Below are positions 54,071 to 63,638 of a stretch of DNA of 64,000 nt, piece by piece. Source of the DNA: Pseudomonas xionganensis. Lineage in GTDB: Bacteria > Pseudomonadota > Gammaproteobacteria > Pseudomonadales > Pseudomonadaceae. The notes under the pieces were generated by a model. The model was not told the origin of the DNA. It was given only the letters and a program-made list of their open reading frames with translations, and made no database searches. The stretch spans positions 310,001 through 374,000 of the forward strand of contig NZ_WKJZ01000001.1 in assembly GCF_009763245.1 (NCBI RefSeq), given 5' to 3'. The position numbers were made by a program, and so were the translations under genes. Numbering within the stretch: position 1 is the first letter of the stretch; the number at the start of each line of letters is the position of its first letter.

Positions 54071-56017
54071 CTAGGGTAACTGCACGCCGCCTGCGGCCTT
54101 GTGCAACGTCCGTAGATGCGCGCCCAGCTGCTGCAGATTGGCTTCGACGGCATCCAGTTCGACCAGGCGCGCCGGTTGCAGCAGTTCGCGCACTTCCTGA
54201 TCGAGTTCGTCGCTAAGCCGGCGCAGCTGCTGTTGCCGCTCTCCACTGGCACGTTCCAGGCTGCGCCATTCACCGGGCTGGGGCAGACCGTAACCCCCAT
54301 CGAGTAACTCCCCAGGGCGGCTGAGAAAGCCGCTGTTGGCCAGGATCTGCTCCAGGGCCACGCCGGCCCGGCTCAGGCTCGGATCACCCGCCGTGCGTGC
54401 GCTCAGGTAACGGCGCTTAAGTTCGTCCTGGGCCAGCAGCAGCTGGCGGCGCAGGGCGGCCTGTTCCAGCAGCAACAGGGCGGCGCTGCTGCGCAGATCG
54501 GCCTGGGCGATCCACGGGCGGCGGACGGCGGCGGCCTGATCCAGCCAGTCCTCGACGTTGTGCTGGGCAATGGGCAGGCGTTCGCGCAGCACGCTGAACA
54601 TGGCCTGGTAACGCTCGCGGAAGGAGTCAAAGCGATAGCCCAGGCGCAGGGCCTCCGCGTCGTCATCCAGCACGGACAGGTCGGCCAGTTCGCGCGTGGC
54701 CAGCAGCTGCAGCAGACCATTGGGCAGGATGCTGTCCAGCGCCTGCAGGCGCGGGTGGGCGCTGCCGCTGCGCAACAACTTGAGGGTCTCCACCGCGCAA
54801 TTGTTGGAGATAAAGTAGTAGTCGCCGTCGTAACTCCAGTGCTGCTCCATAGCGCGGGTGACCAGGTGTTCCAGCTGCGTGCGGGGCAGCTGCAAGGGGA
54901 CGGAAGTCAGGCTGCGCAGCTCGACCTTGGTGTATTCCTCGATCACCTGTTCCAGCGGCAGGACGAACAGCCGCGACGGGTAGGCGCCGGTCAGGCCGTC
55001 CCAGCTGGACAGCTGCACATCGCCGACAAAGGCGCGGTAGGACAAGACCAGATGCTGGTCGAGATCCAGGCGACAATCCGGCCCCCGTGGCCGTCCCGGT
55101 TTGCAGATCACCAGGCGCAACATGCTGTGGCCCCAGCGGCTGGCCCAGGCCTCGTTGGCTTCGGCCAGCAGGTAGTCGATGGCATAGACCCGCTCGGGGT
55201 CGAGCCGCCCCAGGGGCTGACGGGCAAAGTCGCGACCGGCATTCAGGTAGGCCAGGCCTTCGTCACAGGGCTCCTGCTGCGCCGGCGCCCAGGCGAAGTG
55301 CTCACGAAAATAGCGGGCCAGGGACGGGCGGCGGCAGGCATAGCTGGGGTCGAGGAGAAAGTACTCCATATTCACCGCGACAAACTCCAGCGGGCTGCTC
55401 AGCTCGTAACGATCCGGACTGCGCGCCACCTGGGCGTTGTCCCGCTCACGCTGGCCGCGGCGGCCGACCTGCTGCGGCCAGCCGGCCAGGTCCAGCAGGC
55501 GGGGGTCATCGCTGAGGGTAAAACGTCGGGCATGCTGGCCGCGGCACTTGTCCGGCAAACCGACGGGCCCGAGGTTGTGCATCCGCTGGCGGCAGTGTTG
55601 CAGCAGTTGGCGCTCGGTCTTGGGCCAGAGTCGTGCGCGGTCATACAGGTGAGTCAGTTCATGCACCACAGTGGCCAAGAGCTCGCGGCGCACACTGCCG
55701 TGGGGCCGACCGCTGGGTTGCGCCGCGCCCTGCTCCAGGCTCGCCAGCAAGCCGGCATTGAGCTCGATGCGGTCAAGACCGGCGGTGCGTCCATAAGCAT
55801 CGTGGCGCATGCCGGCCTGCCAACTGACCCGCACCTGGCGATCCAGGCGCTGGATAAAGCTGGGCGGCAGGCTGGCCAGGGCCTCGTCCAGCAATTGCTG
55901 GCTGGCCTGGCGCTCGGTGGCGGTTAACCCGGCATGCTCCAGCTCAAGGCGCAGAGACGCCTGACTACAGCTGCATACCCAGAGCGCGAAATACAGCCAG
56001 GCGGCTGCAGGCCTCAC
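54071..56017 (-). CDS. Exported DUF4105 protein with an HExxH-like zinc motif
   Basis: A 648-residue envelope protein. It starts with GTG overlapping the previous stop (GTGA) and has a signal peptide with a possible lipobox region (ALWVCSCSQAS). Two domains are visible: residues about 25-240 with VVHELTHLYD, a zincin-type HExxH-like motif, and residues about 245-480 of DUF4105 type with WASRWGHSMLRLVI, LSYRAFVGDVQLSSWDGLTGAYPS and YYFISNNCAVETLKLL, where the His and Cys could form a papain-like site. The C-terminal part is helical. Both motifs suggest a peptidase or amidase in the envelope, but the substrate is unknown. It is coupled to the DUF2388 gene upstream. Confidence 0.8.
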   Translation of the reverse strand: MRPAAAWLYFALWVCSCSQASLRLELEHAGLTATERQASQQLLDEALASLPPSFIQRLDRQVRVSWQAGMRHDAYGRTAGLDRIELNAGLLASLEQGAAQPSGRPHGSVRRELLATVVHELTHLYDRARLWPKTERQLLQHCRQRMHNLGPVGLPDKCRGQHARRFTLSDDPRLLDLAGWPQQVGRRGQRERDNAQVARSPDRYELSSPLEFVAVNMEYFLLDPSYACRRPSLARYFREHFAWAPAQQEPCDEGLAYLNAGRDFARQPLGRLDPERVYAIDYLLAEANEAWASRWGHSMLRLVICKPGRPRGPDCRLDLDQHLVLSYRAFVGDVQLSSWDGLTGAYPSRLFVLPLEQVIEEYTKVELRSLTSVPLQLPRTQLEHLVTRAMEQHWSYDGDYYFISNNCAVETLKLLRSGSAHPRLQALDSILPNGLLQLLATRELADLSVLDDDAEALRLGYRFDSFRERYQAMFSVLRERLPIAQHNVEDWLDQAAAVRRPWIAQADLRSSAALLLLEQAALRRQLLLAQDELKRRYLSARTAGDPSLSRAGVALEQILANSGFLSRPGELLDGGYGLPQPGEWRSLERASGERQQQLRRLSDELDQEVRELLQPARLVELDAVEANLQQLGAHLRTLHKAAGGVQLP

Positions 56018-56334
56018 AGCGCCAGAATGGCTTCGGCCAGTTGCAGGTCTGAAGCCTCACGGGCTTCTGTCAGTTCACTGCGCAGCAGGTGCAGGGCCGC
56101 TTCCAGCTGCGCGCCGCGAATCTGCCCGGCGCTGGCGACAAAGCTGGCGGCATCATCTCGGGCCTGGATCACGACCTTCATATCGCGAATCGAGGTGGTG
56201 GTATCGGAGGTGAAATTAAGGCTGCGATCCAGGGCGCGCACCAGAATATTGCTGGTAGCCACCACGCTTTGCGCCTGGCTGACGCCGCTGAACAGGCTTA
56301 CGGCCAAGGTCAGGCCGATCAGGGAATTACGCAT
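56014..56334 (-). CDS. DUF2388 protein, copy 1
   Basis: A 106-residue exported protein: signal peptide MRNSLIGLTLAVSLFSGVSQAQ, then the DUF2388 core with Ser/Thr-rich NFTSDTTTSIRDMKVV and the strongly conserved ARDDAASFVASAG(Q/A)IRGAQLEAAL. Function is unknown; the family is widespread in Pseudomonas. It overlaps the DUF4105 gene by 4 bases and has a paralogue 83 bases upstream, so the three genes form a likely operon. Confidence 0.85.
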   Translation of the reverse strand: MRNSLIGLTLAVSLFSGVSQAQSVVATSNILVRALDRSLNFTSDTTTSIRDMKVVIQARDDAASFVASAGQIRGAQLEAALHLLRSELTEAREASDLQLAEAILAL

Positions 56335-56417
56335 GGGCTACTCCTCGTGTGCATGCAAACTGCAGCCTTGGATGATAACCCTTGGCTACAGTTCCGCACG
56401 CCTCAACAGCGGCATAT

Positions 56418-56732
56418 TCAGAGACTGAGAATGGCCTCGGCCAGCTGCAGATCATCTGCCTGCAGGCGCGGCAGTTGCTGGCGGATATGCTGCAGGGCCG
56501 CCTGCAGATGCACCCCGCGAATGGCACCGGCACTGGCGACAAAACTGGCGGCATCATCGCGGGCGGCGAGGACGATCTTGTCATCGCCAAAGGACGAGGA
56601 AATATCCGAAGTGCTTTCGCTGCTGGACATCATCCCCGCCACCAGGGAGTCGGTGGTGACGACAAAGCTGGTGGCGGAGGCGGATGTGGCCAGCAGTAGG
56701 GTCAAAGGGACGCAGAACACTAATCTTTTCAT
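56418..56732 (-). CDS. DUF2388 protein, copy 2
   Basis: A 104-residue paralogue of the previous protein: signal peptide MKRLVFCVPLTLLLATSASA, a Ser-rich SSSESTSDISSSFGDD segment and the same ARDDAASFVASAGAIRGVHLQAALQ core, ending DLQLAEAILSL like copy 1. The ATG at 56732 is chosen because the longer frame to 56861 lacks a signal peptide. Periplasmic, unknown function. Confidence 0.85.
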   Translation of the reverse strand: MKRLVFCVPLTLLLATSASATSFVVTTDSLVAGMMSSSESTSDISSSFGDDKIVLAARDDAASFVASAGAIRGVHLQAALQHIRQQLPRLQADDLQLAEAILSL

Positions 56733-56802
56733 GTTGTACTCCACACAAGGGCAATGGCATACGCCTGTCAGTGTAGACAGCCCAGGTGTCCCATGGTTGC
56801 CG

Positions 56803-57009
56803 TCAGCGCCAGAACGGCTTGGCCAGCTCGGCTTGGCGCTGCGCCTCGGTGATTCCGGCATCGGCTAACAGGCGGGCGTCCAGGCTGGCCAGTTGCCGGC
56901 GCGTACGCCAGTTGCGGCGCCAGTCGAGTAAACGGGCAATACCGCGCAGCCATAGCGAAGCACGGGCGGGGAAGGGTGGGCACTCTGCCTGCTTGAGCGT
57001 ACGTTCCAT
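56803..57009 (-). CDS. DUF1127 small protein, copy 1
   Basis: A 68-residue Arg-rich protein whose C-terminal 35 residues are the DUF1127 motif (RRQLASLDARLLADAGITEAQRQAELAKPFWR). DUF1127 proteins are small, basic, often stress- or phosphate-related and may bind RNA or other proteins. The start MERTLK is shared with copy 2. Transcribed in the same direction as the DUF2388 genes. Confidence 0.88.
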   Translation of the reverse strand: MERTLKQAECPPFPARASLWLRGIARLLDWRRNWRTRRQLASLDARLLADAGITEAQRQAELAKPFWR

Positions 57010-57193
57010 GCTGCTCTCCTGACCTGAAAGGGAGGTGGCAGCTTATGGTGCAGGCTAGGTCGGCAACTGGGCAGAGACAGCGCGGCACAATTGTTATGGC
57101 TCAGTCAGGATCAACCGGAAACTGTACTGCTTATGAATCCCCGGACTGTTGCGGCCCTGCAGGGGTGACAGGTCGAAGAACGGCTGACCGCAG

Positions 57194-57234
57194 ATAAAAA
57201 GAAAGCCCCGACGCGACTGGCACGTGGAGCTTTC
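57194..57234 (-). terminator. Intrinsic terminator after DUF1127 copy 2
   Basis: On the minus strand GAAAGCTCC pairs with GGGGCTTTC (plus positions 57226-57234 and 57201-57209, one G-U pair) and is followed by TTTTTAT. It lies about 46 bases past the stop of the gene at 57280. Confidence 0.75.
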
Positions 57235-57279
57235 AAAAGTCCCAACTTGGGAGGAGCAGAAATCGGTGTCCGGGGCTGA

Positions 57280-57492
57280 TCAGCGCCAGAAGGGCTTGCG
57301 CAGTTCGGCCTGGCGCTGCACTTCGCTGATACCGGCATCGGCCAGCAGGCGGGCGTCCAGGCGCGCCAGTTGGCGGCGGCTGACGATGCGGCGCTGCCAC
57401 AGGCTGAGGGTCGCGAGAATACGCAGCGGCAGGGCGCCGGCAGAGGCGTGGCTGTGATCGAAAAACAGGTCGGAACTGAGGGTACGTTCCAT
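57280..57492 (-). CDS. DUF1127 small protein, copy 2
   Basis: A 70-residue basic protein with the DUF1127 C-terminus RRQLARLDARLLADAGISEVQRQAELRKPFWR, almost identical to copy 1. GGAAGG is 9 bases before ATG 57492, so this start is preferred over ATG 57501, which would abut the site. It has its own terminator and an A+T-rich upstream region, so it is probably transcribed separately from copy 1. Confidence 0.88.
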   Translation of the reverse strand: MERTLSSDLFFDHSHASAGALPLRILATLSLWQRRIVSRRQLARLDARLLADAGISEVQRQAELRKPFWR

Positions 57493-57865
57493 GGTGGTCA
57501 TCCTTCCGCTTGTGGCGGGTCAGTGGTGTGTTGCGATGGGTAAATTATTGCCGTTGCCCCCATTGCGCTGTAGCCACAGCTGAATGAAATTGCAGCACAA
57601 ATAGATAGTTTGCTTTGTAACTGTTTTGCCGGTTTTTACCTCAGCTGTATTGGCCATAAGTGCTTTGACCTGACCATATTGAATGAGCAGATAAATTCAC
57701 TGGCTACTAGCACTAAATGCAGTGACTTTATATAGGTACAGTTGCAGATTGCACTTATGTGACAGCTGACCTGTTTTTCAGCTTAAGCCCTGGAACAAGT
57801 ACTTTTCCTGACCAAATGGACAGCAAGTGGCGGACAGAAGCGCCGCCTGATGAGCGCCCATAAAA
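57493..57865. other. A+T-rich gene-free stretch upstream of DUF1127 copy 2
   Basis: This region is clearly richer in A and T than the rest of the window (for example TTTGTAACTGTTTTGCC and GACTTTATATAGG). No coding frame was accepted. It should hold the promoter of the DUF1127 gene, and may contain a small RNA or silencer-binding DNA, but no specific signal can be claimed. Confidence 0.5.
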
Positions 57866-57896
57866 AATGCCGCTCACCGGGCAGGTGAGCGGCATT
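57866..57896 (-). terminator. Intrinsic terminator of the pnt operon
   Basis: A 13-base perfect stem AATGCCGCTCACC / GGTGAGCGGCATT with a 5-base loop is followed on the minus strand by TTTTTATGGG, 27 bases past the pntB stop. Confidence 0.93.
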
Positions 57897-57922
57897 CTGG
57901 GGTCAGACTGGACAGGCAGGCG

Positions 57923-59359
57923 TTATTCCACCGCCTTGACCATATCCTCGATGACCTTCTTCGCGTCGCCGAAGACCATCATGGTCTTGTCCATATAGAA
58001 CAGCTCGTTGTCTAGACCGGCATAGCCGCTGGCCATGGAGCGCTTGTTGACGATCACGGTCTTGGCCTTGTAGGCCTCCAGGATCGGCATACCGGCGATC
58101 GGCGACTTCGGATCGTTCTTCGCCGCCGGGTTGACCACGTCGTTGGCGCCGAGCACCAGCACCACGTCGGCCTGGCCGAACTCGGAGTTGATGTCTTCCA
58201 TCTCGAACACCTGCTCGTAAGGCACTTCAGCCTCGGCCAGCAGCACGTTCATATGGCCCGGCATGCGGCCGGCAACCGGGTGGATCGCATACTTCACGGT
58301 CACGCCACGGTGGGTCAGCTTCTCGGCCAGCTCCATCAGCGCGTGCTGGGCACGGGCCACCGCCAGGCCGTAACCCGGGACGATGATCACGGTGTCGGCG
58401 TTGGTCAGCAGGAAGGCGGCGTCGTCGCTGGAGCCGGACTTCACCGGGCGGGCTTCCTGAGCACCGGCCGGGCCAGCCGCTTCAGCATCGCCGCCAAAGC
58501 CACCGAGGATCACGTTGAAGAACGAGCGGTTCATCGCCTTGCACATGATGTAGGAGAGGATCGCGCCCGAGGAACCCACCAGGGAACCGGCAATGATCAG
58601 CATCGAGTTGTTCAGCGAGAAGCCGATACCGGCCGCCGCCCAGCCCGAGTAGCTGTTGAGCATCGACACCACCACCGGCATATCGGCGCCGCCGATCGGA
58701 ATGATGATCAGCACGCCAATCACGAAGGCCAGGGCCAGCAGAATGGCGAAGGCGGTCACGTCACCGGTAAAGGTGTAGGCCAGGCCCAGGCCGAGAATCG
58801 CCAGGCCGATGGCCAGGTTGACCCAGTGCTGGCCCTTGAACTGTACCGGTGCGCCCTGGAACAGGCGGAACTTGTACTTGCCCGACAGCTTGCCGAAGGC
58901 GATCACCGAACCGGAGAAGGTGATGGCGCCGATGGCCGCGCCGAGGAACAGCTCCAGACGGTTACCGGCCGGGATCGGGTCGGCCATGCTGGCCACGATA
59001 CCGAGCGATTGCGGCTCAACCACAGCGGCAATGGCAATAAACACCGCCGCCAGGCCGATCATGCTGTGCATGAAAGCCACCAGCTCGGGCATCTTGGTCA
59101 TTTCCACGCGCTTGGCCATGATGGTGCCAACAGTGCCGCCCACCAGCAGACCCACCAGCACATAGCCGATGCCCGTGGTGGCAATCTCGGCACCCAGCTT
59201 GTAGACCAGGCCAACGGTGGTCAGCACGGCAATGCCCATGCCGATCATGCCGAACAGGTTGCCGCGACGCGAAGTAGTCGGGTGCGACAGGCCCTTGAGC
59301 GCCTGGATAAAGCACACCGAGGCGACGAGGTAGAGAACAGTGATCAGATTCATGCTCAT
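57923..59359 (-). CDS. pntB: NAD(P) transhydrogenase beta subunit
   Basis: A 478-residue inner-membrane subunit with nine or so membrane segments followed by the NADP(H)-binding domain III (TVIIVPGYGLAVARAQHALMELAEKL, VKYAIHPVAGRMPGHMNVLLAEAEVPYEQVFEMEDIN, DVVLVLGANDVVNPAAKNDPKSPIAGMPILEAYKAKTVIVNKRSMASGYAGLDNELFY). It couples proton entry to reduction of NADP+ by NADH. The ATG at 59359 (MSMNLITVLYL) is the real start; the long frame upstream is read-through of pntAB in another frame. It follows pntAB with a 2-base gap. Confidence 0.97.
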   Translation of the reverse strand: MSMNLITVLYLVASVCFIQALKGLSHPTTSRRGNLFGMIGMGIAVLTTVGLVYKLGAEIATTGIGYVLVGLLVGGTVGTIMAKRVEMTKMPELVAFMHSMIGLAAVFIAIAAVVEPQSLGIVASMADPIPAGNRLELFLGAAIGAITFSGSVIAFGKLSGKYKFRLFQGAPVQFKGQHWVNLAIGLAILGLGLAYTFTGDVTAFAILLALAFVIGVLIIIPIGGADMPVVVSMLNSYSGWAAAGIGFSLNNSMLIIAGSLVGSSGAILSYIMCKAMNRSFFNVILGGFGGDAEAAGPAGAQEARPVKSGSSDDAAFLLTNADTVIIVPGYGLAVARAQHALMELAEKLTHRGVTVKYAIHPVAGRMPGHMNVLLAEAEVPYEQVFEMEDINSEFGQADVVLVLGANDVVNPAAKNDPKSPIAGMPILEAYKAKTVIVNKRSMASGYAGLDNELFYMDKTMMVFGDAKKVIEDMVKAVE

Positions 59360-59361
59360 GG

Positions 59362-59676
59362 TCAGTGCTTCTCCACAGCCGCTTTCGGCGCTTTCTTCTT
59401 GAACATTTCCAGCATGCGCCGGGTGACCAGGAAGCCACCGAACACGTTGACCGCGGCCAATGCCACGGCCAGGGTGCCCATGGCCTTGCCCAGGGGGGTC
59501 ACGGTCAGGGCGGCGGCCAGCATGGCGCCGACGATAACAATGGCGGAGATGGCGTTGGTCACCGCCATCAGCGGGGTGTGCAGGGCCGGGGTGACGTTCC
59601 ACACAACGTGGTAACCCACATAGATGGCCAGCACGAAGATGATCAGGTTGTAGATGCCGTCGGAAATCATATCCAT
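59362..59676 (-). CDS. pntAB: NAD(P) transhydrogenase small membrane alpha subunit
   Basis: A 104-residue protein with three hydrophobic segments ([75 protein letters not shown]). It is the membrane part of the alpha subunit, encoded separately as in Pseudomonas and Rhodospirillum. GGGGAG lies before the ATG at 59676; ATG 59670 is the alternative. Confidence 0.96.
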   Translation of the reverse strand: MDMISDGIYNLIIFVLAIYVGYHVVWNVTPALHTPLMAVTNAISAIVIVGAMLAAALTVTPLGKAMGTLAVALAAVNVFGGFLVTRRMLEMFKKKAPKAAVEKH

Positions 59677-59690
59677 CGGTAGTGCTCCCC

Positions 59691-60812
59691 TTAGCCGTTC
59701 TTGCGCACGACTTCGCCGGCATTGCACATCAGGCAGGCCGCGACGATGTCGTCTTCGAGATTGAGGTGGAACTTGCCTTCGCCGTCGATGACCAGCTTGA
59801 GGAAGTCCAGCAGGTTGCGCGCATACAGGGCCGAAGCGTCCGCCGGCACCAAAGCCGCCAGGTTGCTGTGGCCGACGATGGTCACGCCGTGCTTGACCAC
59901 CACCTGCTCGGCGACCGTCAGCGGGCAGTTGCCGCCCTGGGCCGCGGCCAGGTCGATGACCACCGAACCGGGCTTCATTTCAGCCACTGTGCTCTCATGG
60001 AGAAGTGTCGGTGCCTTACGACCCGGAATGAGGGCAGTCGTAATGACAATATCGGCCTGCTTGGCGCGCTCATGCACCGCCTTGGCCTGGCGCTCCATCC
60101 ACGACGCCGGCATCGGCCGGGCATAGCCACCCACGCCCTGGGCGCATTCGCGTTCCTCATCGGTCTCGAAGGGTACGTCGACGAACTTGGCGCCGAGGGA
60201 CTCGATCTGCTCCTTCACCGCCGGGCGCACGTCGGAGGCTTCGATCACCGCACCCAGGCGCTTGGCCGTGGCGATGGCCTGCAGGCCGGCGACACCGGCG
60301 CCGAGGATCAGCACGCGGGCAGCCTTCACGGTACCGGCGGCGGTCATCAGCATGGGCATAAAGCGCGGGTAGTGGTTGGCCGCCAGCATCACCGCCTTGT
60401 AGCCGGCGATATTGGCCTGGGAGCTCAGCACGTCCAGGCTCTGCGCGCGGGAGGTGCGCGGCGCGGCCTCCAGGGCGAAGGCGGTGATACCACGGGCATT
60501 GAGACGGGCGATGGTGTCGTTGCAGAAGGGGTTGAGCATCCCCACCAGCACGCTGCCTGCACGCATGTGGGCCAGCTCGACCTCGGAAGGCGCCAGCACT
60601 TTCAACACCAGATCGGCGCCAAAGGCCGCTGCATCATTGCCAATGACCGCCCCCACGGCTGCATAGGCACTGTCCGGGATGCTGGCGCTGACGCCGGCAC
60701 CACTTTGCACCGTGACCTGATGGCCTTGGCCGATCAGTTTCTTGACGGTTTCCGGCGTCGCGGCCACCCGCGTTTCGCCGGCATGAGTTTCGAGAGGAAC
60801 ACCGATGTGCAC
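59691..60812 (-). CDS. pntAA: NAD(P) transhydrogenase alpha subunit, NAD-binding part
   Basis: A 373-residue cytosolic domain I subunit related to alanine dehydrogenase. The GTG start ([27 protein letters not shown]) with AGGAGAA 8 bases upstream matches the family; longer in-frame starts are rejected. Motifs are the Rossmann [40 protein letters not shown] and [16 protein letters not shown]. It is first in the pntAA-pntAB-pntB operon. The promoter should lie in the 519-base region upstream. Confidence 0.97.
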   Translation of the reverse strand: MHIGVPLETHAGETRVAATPETVKKLIGQGHQVTVQSGAGVSASIPDSAYAAVGAVIGNDAAAFGADLVLKVLAPSEVELAHMRAGSVLVGMLNPFCNDTIARLNARGITAFALEAAPRTSRAQSLDVLSSQANIAGYKAVMLAANHYPRFMPMLMTAAGTVKAARVLILGAGVAGLQAIATAKRLGAVIEASDVRPAVKEQIESLGAKFVDVPFETDEERECAQGVGGYARPMPASWMERQAKAVHERAKQADIVITTALIPGRKAPTLLHESTVAEMKPGSVVIDLAAAQGGNCPLTVAEQVVVKHGVTIVGHSNLAALVPADASALYARNLLDFLKLVIDGEGKFHLNLEDDIVAACLMCNAGEVVRKNG

Positions 60813-61331
60813 TTCAATTCTCCTGCGTGATCTTTTTGGTGAACCGGCGCACTGCGGATGGCACGCGGGCATAGGGAGGATCAGCACAAATCCGGCGCAA
60901 GACACCGGGGCGCGGCATTTTGCAGAGGAAGTTCCAAGCCTTCAAGGCGTTATGGAGTAAAACCTGGCAGCAACTACAAGACACTTTTCGACTGACCATT
61001 CACCTAAAAGCGTCCAGGCCATATAGCGCAAGCCTTTCAGGGCAAATCAGTCCATCTTGACCGGGGTTTTCCATTGCCAGCGCAAATGCAGCGCCATTAG
61101 AAGGATCGGGCTTGTCTGACAAGCATAGCCAAGCCTCTGAATTCGGCCGCTTGACCCGCGTGAGCGTGCAATAAATTCAACAGCCAGGGGTTTCAGAACC
61201 GTACCGGGAAAGTAGCTTGGCACAATGCTGACTACGGGGTCAAAAATAGCGCCGGGAGGCGCATTTCAGAGCCGCGCCACCGGATGCAGAGCCAATCGCC
61301 CCCCTGCCGCCCAGGGCAGCGCCGCTGTTGG
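60813..61331. other. Gene-free region upstream of pntAA
   Basis: No accepted coding frame. The part next to pntAA should hold the operon promoter. A 15-base perfect palindrome GCTTGTC-T-GACAAGC lies at 61110-61124 and could be an operator. The rest is of unknown content. Confidence 0.4.
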
Positions 61332-62240
61332 CTATTTCAAACCCTGATCCCGTGCATAGGCGCCCGCCTCGGCCACCAGCCAGTCACGCAGGGCCAGCAG
61401 GGCGGCCGATTCCAGCTTGCGCTCGGGAATGATCAGGTAATAGGCCTTGTCACTGGGCTGGTTGTAGCGCGAGGCCAGAACCAGGCGGCCTTCCTCCAGC
61501 TCGCGGCGGATCAGAAAGGGGGGAATCAGGGCAATGCCCATTTCATGCATGGCCGCCTGGGCCAGCATGGAGAACAACTCGTAACGCGGCCCACTCATAT
61601 CCCGGGCGATGCTCAAGCCCTGGGCGTTGAACCACTGGCGCCAGGCATAGGGCCGGGTGCTCTGCTGCAGCAACGGCAGGGCGGCGATCTGCTCGGCGCT
61701 GAGCTCGCTGGCACCCCCGAGCAGCGCCGGGCTGCAGACGGGCACGGGATTCTCGCGCATCAACAGATGGGAGCGGGTACCGGACCAGTCGCCATCGCCG
61801 AAGTACACCGCGGCATCGAACTCGGTGTCGGCGAACAGAAAGGGCCGGGTGCGGTTGGTCAGGTTGACCGTGACCTCCGGGTGCAGGCGCTGGAAGTCCT
61901 TCAGCCGCGGCAGCAACCACTGGGTACCGAAGGTCGGCACCACCGCCAGCTCCAGGTTCTGCACGCCCTGCTGCCCCATCACCGCCAGGGTGTCGCGCTC
62001 CACCGCATCCAGCTGCGCCGCCACCCGCCGGGCATAGGACAGCCCGGCCTCGGTCAGCTTGACCCCGCGTCGTGAGCGGCGGAACAGCTCGACATTGAGG
62101 AACTCCTCCAGCCCGGCGATCTGCCTGCAGATGGCACTCTGGGTCAGGCTCAGCTCCTCGGCGGCCTTGGTAAAGCTCTGGTGCCGGGCCGCCGACTCGA
62201 AGGCGACCAGGGCCGCGGTGCTGGGGATCTTGCGACGCAT
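61332..62240 (-). CDS. gcdR: LysR-family regulator of glutarate genes
   Basis: A 302-residue LysR regulator of the GcvA subgroup. N-terminal HTH: RKIPSTAALVAFESAARHQSFTKAAEELSLTQSAICRQIAGLEEFLNVELF. The effector domain has LELAVVPTFGTQWLLPRLKDFQRLHPEVTVNL and MHEMGIALIPPFLIRRELEEGRL. It is divergent from gcdH with 196 bases between, the arrangement of gcdR (PA0448, P. putida PP_0157, from memory), which activates glutaryl-CoA dehydrogenase expression in response to a glutarate-derived signal. Confidence 0.9.
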   Translation of the reverse strand: MRRKIPSTAALVAFESAARHQSFTKAAEELSLTQSAICRQIAGLEEFLNVELFRRSRRGVKLTEAGLSYARRVAAQLDAVERDTLAVMGQQGVQNLELAVVPTFGTQWLLPRLKDFQRLHPEVTVNLTNRTRPFLFADTEFDAAVYFGDGDWSGTRSHLLMRENPVPVCSPALLGGASELSAEQIAALPLLQQSTRPYAWRQWFNAQGLSIARDMSGPRYELFSMLAQAAMHEMGIALIPPFLIRRELEEGRLVLASRYNQPSDKAYYLIIPERKLESAALLALRDWLVAEAGAYARDQGLK

Positions 62241-62436
62241 CTATGCAGGTGCCTCACTATAGAGTGCAGAAAAAGGGCAAATGACCGGTTTCGGAGTGAT
62301 CAAAACGCACAATAGCATGCAAAATCCTCGTTTGCCTGGGCGCCATCCAGGGCCTAGGCTCAATCTCACTGCACCGTGCCCGCGGCCCTTTGCCGCCCCG
62401 CACAGCCCCTAACTGACTGCATTCGAGGTTTTCACC

Positions 62437-63615
62437 ATGGCCAAGGCAAGCTTCAACTGGATCGACCCGCTGCTGCTCGACCAGCAACTGACCGAAGAAG
62501 AGCGCATGGTGCGCGACAGCGCCGCCCAGTTCGCCGCCGACAAGCTGGCCCCGCGCGTGCTGGAAGCCTTCCGCCATGAACAGACCGACCCGGCGATCTT
62601 CCGTGAAATGGGCGAAACCGGCCTGCTCGGCGCCACCATCCCCGAAGCCTACGGCGGCAGCGGCCTGAACAACGTGTGCTACGGCCTGATCGCCCGTGAG
62701 GTGGAGCGTGTCGACTCCGGCTACCGCTCGATGATGAGCGTGCAGTCGTCGCTGGTGATGGTGCCGATCTTCGAATTCGGCAATGAAGCCACCAAGCAGA
62801 AGTACCTGCCCAAGCTTGCCAGCGGCGAATATATCGGCTGCTTCGGCCTGACCGAGCCGAACCACGGCTCCGACCCGGGCAGCATGATCACCCGGGCCAA
62901 GAAGGTCGACGGCGGCTACCGCCTGACCGGCGCCAAGATGTGGATCACCAACAGCCCGATCGCCGATGTGTTCGTGGTCTGGGCCAAGGATGATGCCGGC
63001 GAGATCCGCGGCTTCGTCCTGGAGAAGGGCTGGGAAGGTCTGAGCGCCCCGGCCATCCACGGCAAGGTCGGCCTGCGCGCCTCGATCACCGGGGAAATCG
63101 TCATGGACAACGTGTTCTGCCCCGAAGAGAACGCCTTCCCCGAGGTGCGCGGCCTGCGCGGCCCCTTCACCTGCCTGAACTCCGCCCGCTACGGCATCAG
63201 CTGGGGCGCCATCGGCGCCGCCGAGTTCTGCTGGCACACCGCCCGCCAGTACACCCTGGACCGCAAGCAGTTCGGTCGCCCCCTGGCGCAGACCCAGCTG
63301 GTACAGAAGAAACTGGCCGACATGCAGACCGAAATCACCCTGGCCCTGCAGGGCTGCCTGCGCCTGGGTCGGATGAAGGACGAAGGCACCGCCGCGGTGG
63401 AAATCACCTCGATCATGAAGCGCAACAGCTGTGGCAAGGCCCTGGACATCGCCCGCCTGGCCCGCGACATGCTCGGCGGCAATGGCATCAGCGACGAATT
63501 CGGCGTGGCCCGTCACCTGGTCAACCTGGAAGTGGTCAACACCTATGAAGGCACCCACGACGTCCACGCGCTGATCCTCGGCCGCGCGCAGACCGGCCTG
63601 CAGGCGTTCTTCTAA
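62437..63615 (+). CDS. gcdH: Glutaryl-CoA dehydrogenase
   Basis: A 392-residue FAD acyl-CoA dehydrogenase that oxidises and decarboxylates glutaryl-CoA to crotonyl-CoA, the last specific step of lysine and glutarate breakdown. Motifs: [18 protein letters not shown] and [16 protein letters not shown] at the FAD site, and [17 protein letters not shown] with the catalytic base Glu371. The start [22 protein letters not shown] is typical of Pseudomonas GcdH. It is followed by a CoA-transferase gene, so uptake, activation and oxidation of glutarate are encoded together. Confidence 0.97.
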   Translation: MAKASFNWIDPLLLDQQLTEEERMVRDSAAQFAADKLAPRVLEAFRHEQTDPAIFREMGETGLLGATIPEAYGGSGLNNVCYGLIAREVERVDSGYRSMMSVQSSLVMVPIFEFGNEATKQKYLPKLASGEYIGCFGLTEPNHGSDPGSMITRAKKVDGGYRLTGAKMWITNSPIADVFVVWAKDDAGEIRGFVLEKGWEGLSAPAIHGKVGLRASITGEIVMDNVFCPEENAFPEVRGLRGPFTCLNSARYGISWGAIGAAEFCWHTARQYTLDRKQFGRPLAQTQLVQKKLADMQTEITLALQGCLRLGRMKDEGTAAVEITSIMKRNSCGKALDIARLARDMLGGNGISDEFGVARHLVNLEVVNTYEGTHDVHALILGRAQTGLQAFF

Positions 63616-63638
63616 CGCCTGCCCTGCGCCGCACGCTT

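Noticed and set aside
59360..59722. N-terminal extension of pntB over pntAB
   Set aside because: It is pntAB read in another frame; MSMNLITVLYL at 59359 is the standard PntB start.
61141..61180. TTGACC … AATAAA as a plus-strand promoter for a small RNA
   Set aside because: The spacing is too short for a sigma-70 promoter and no terminator follows.
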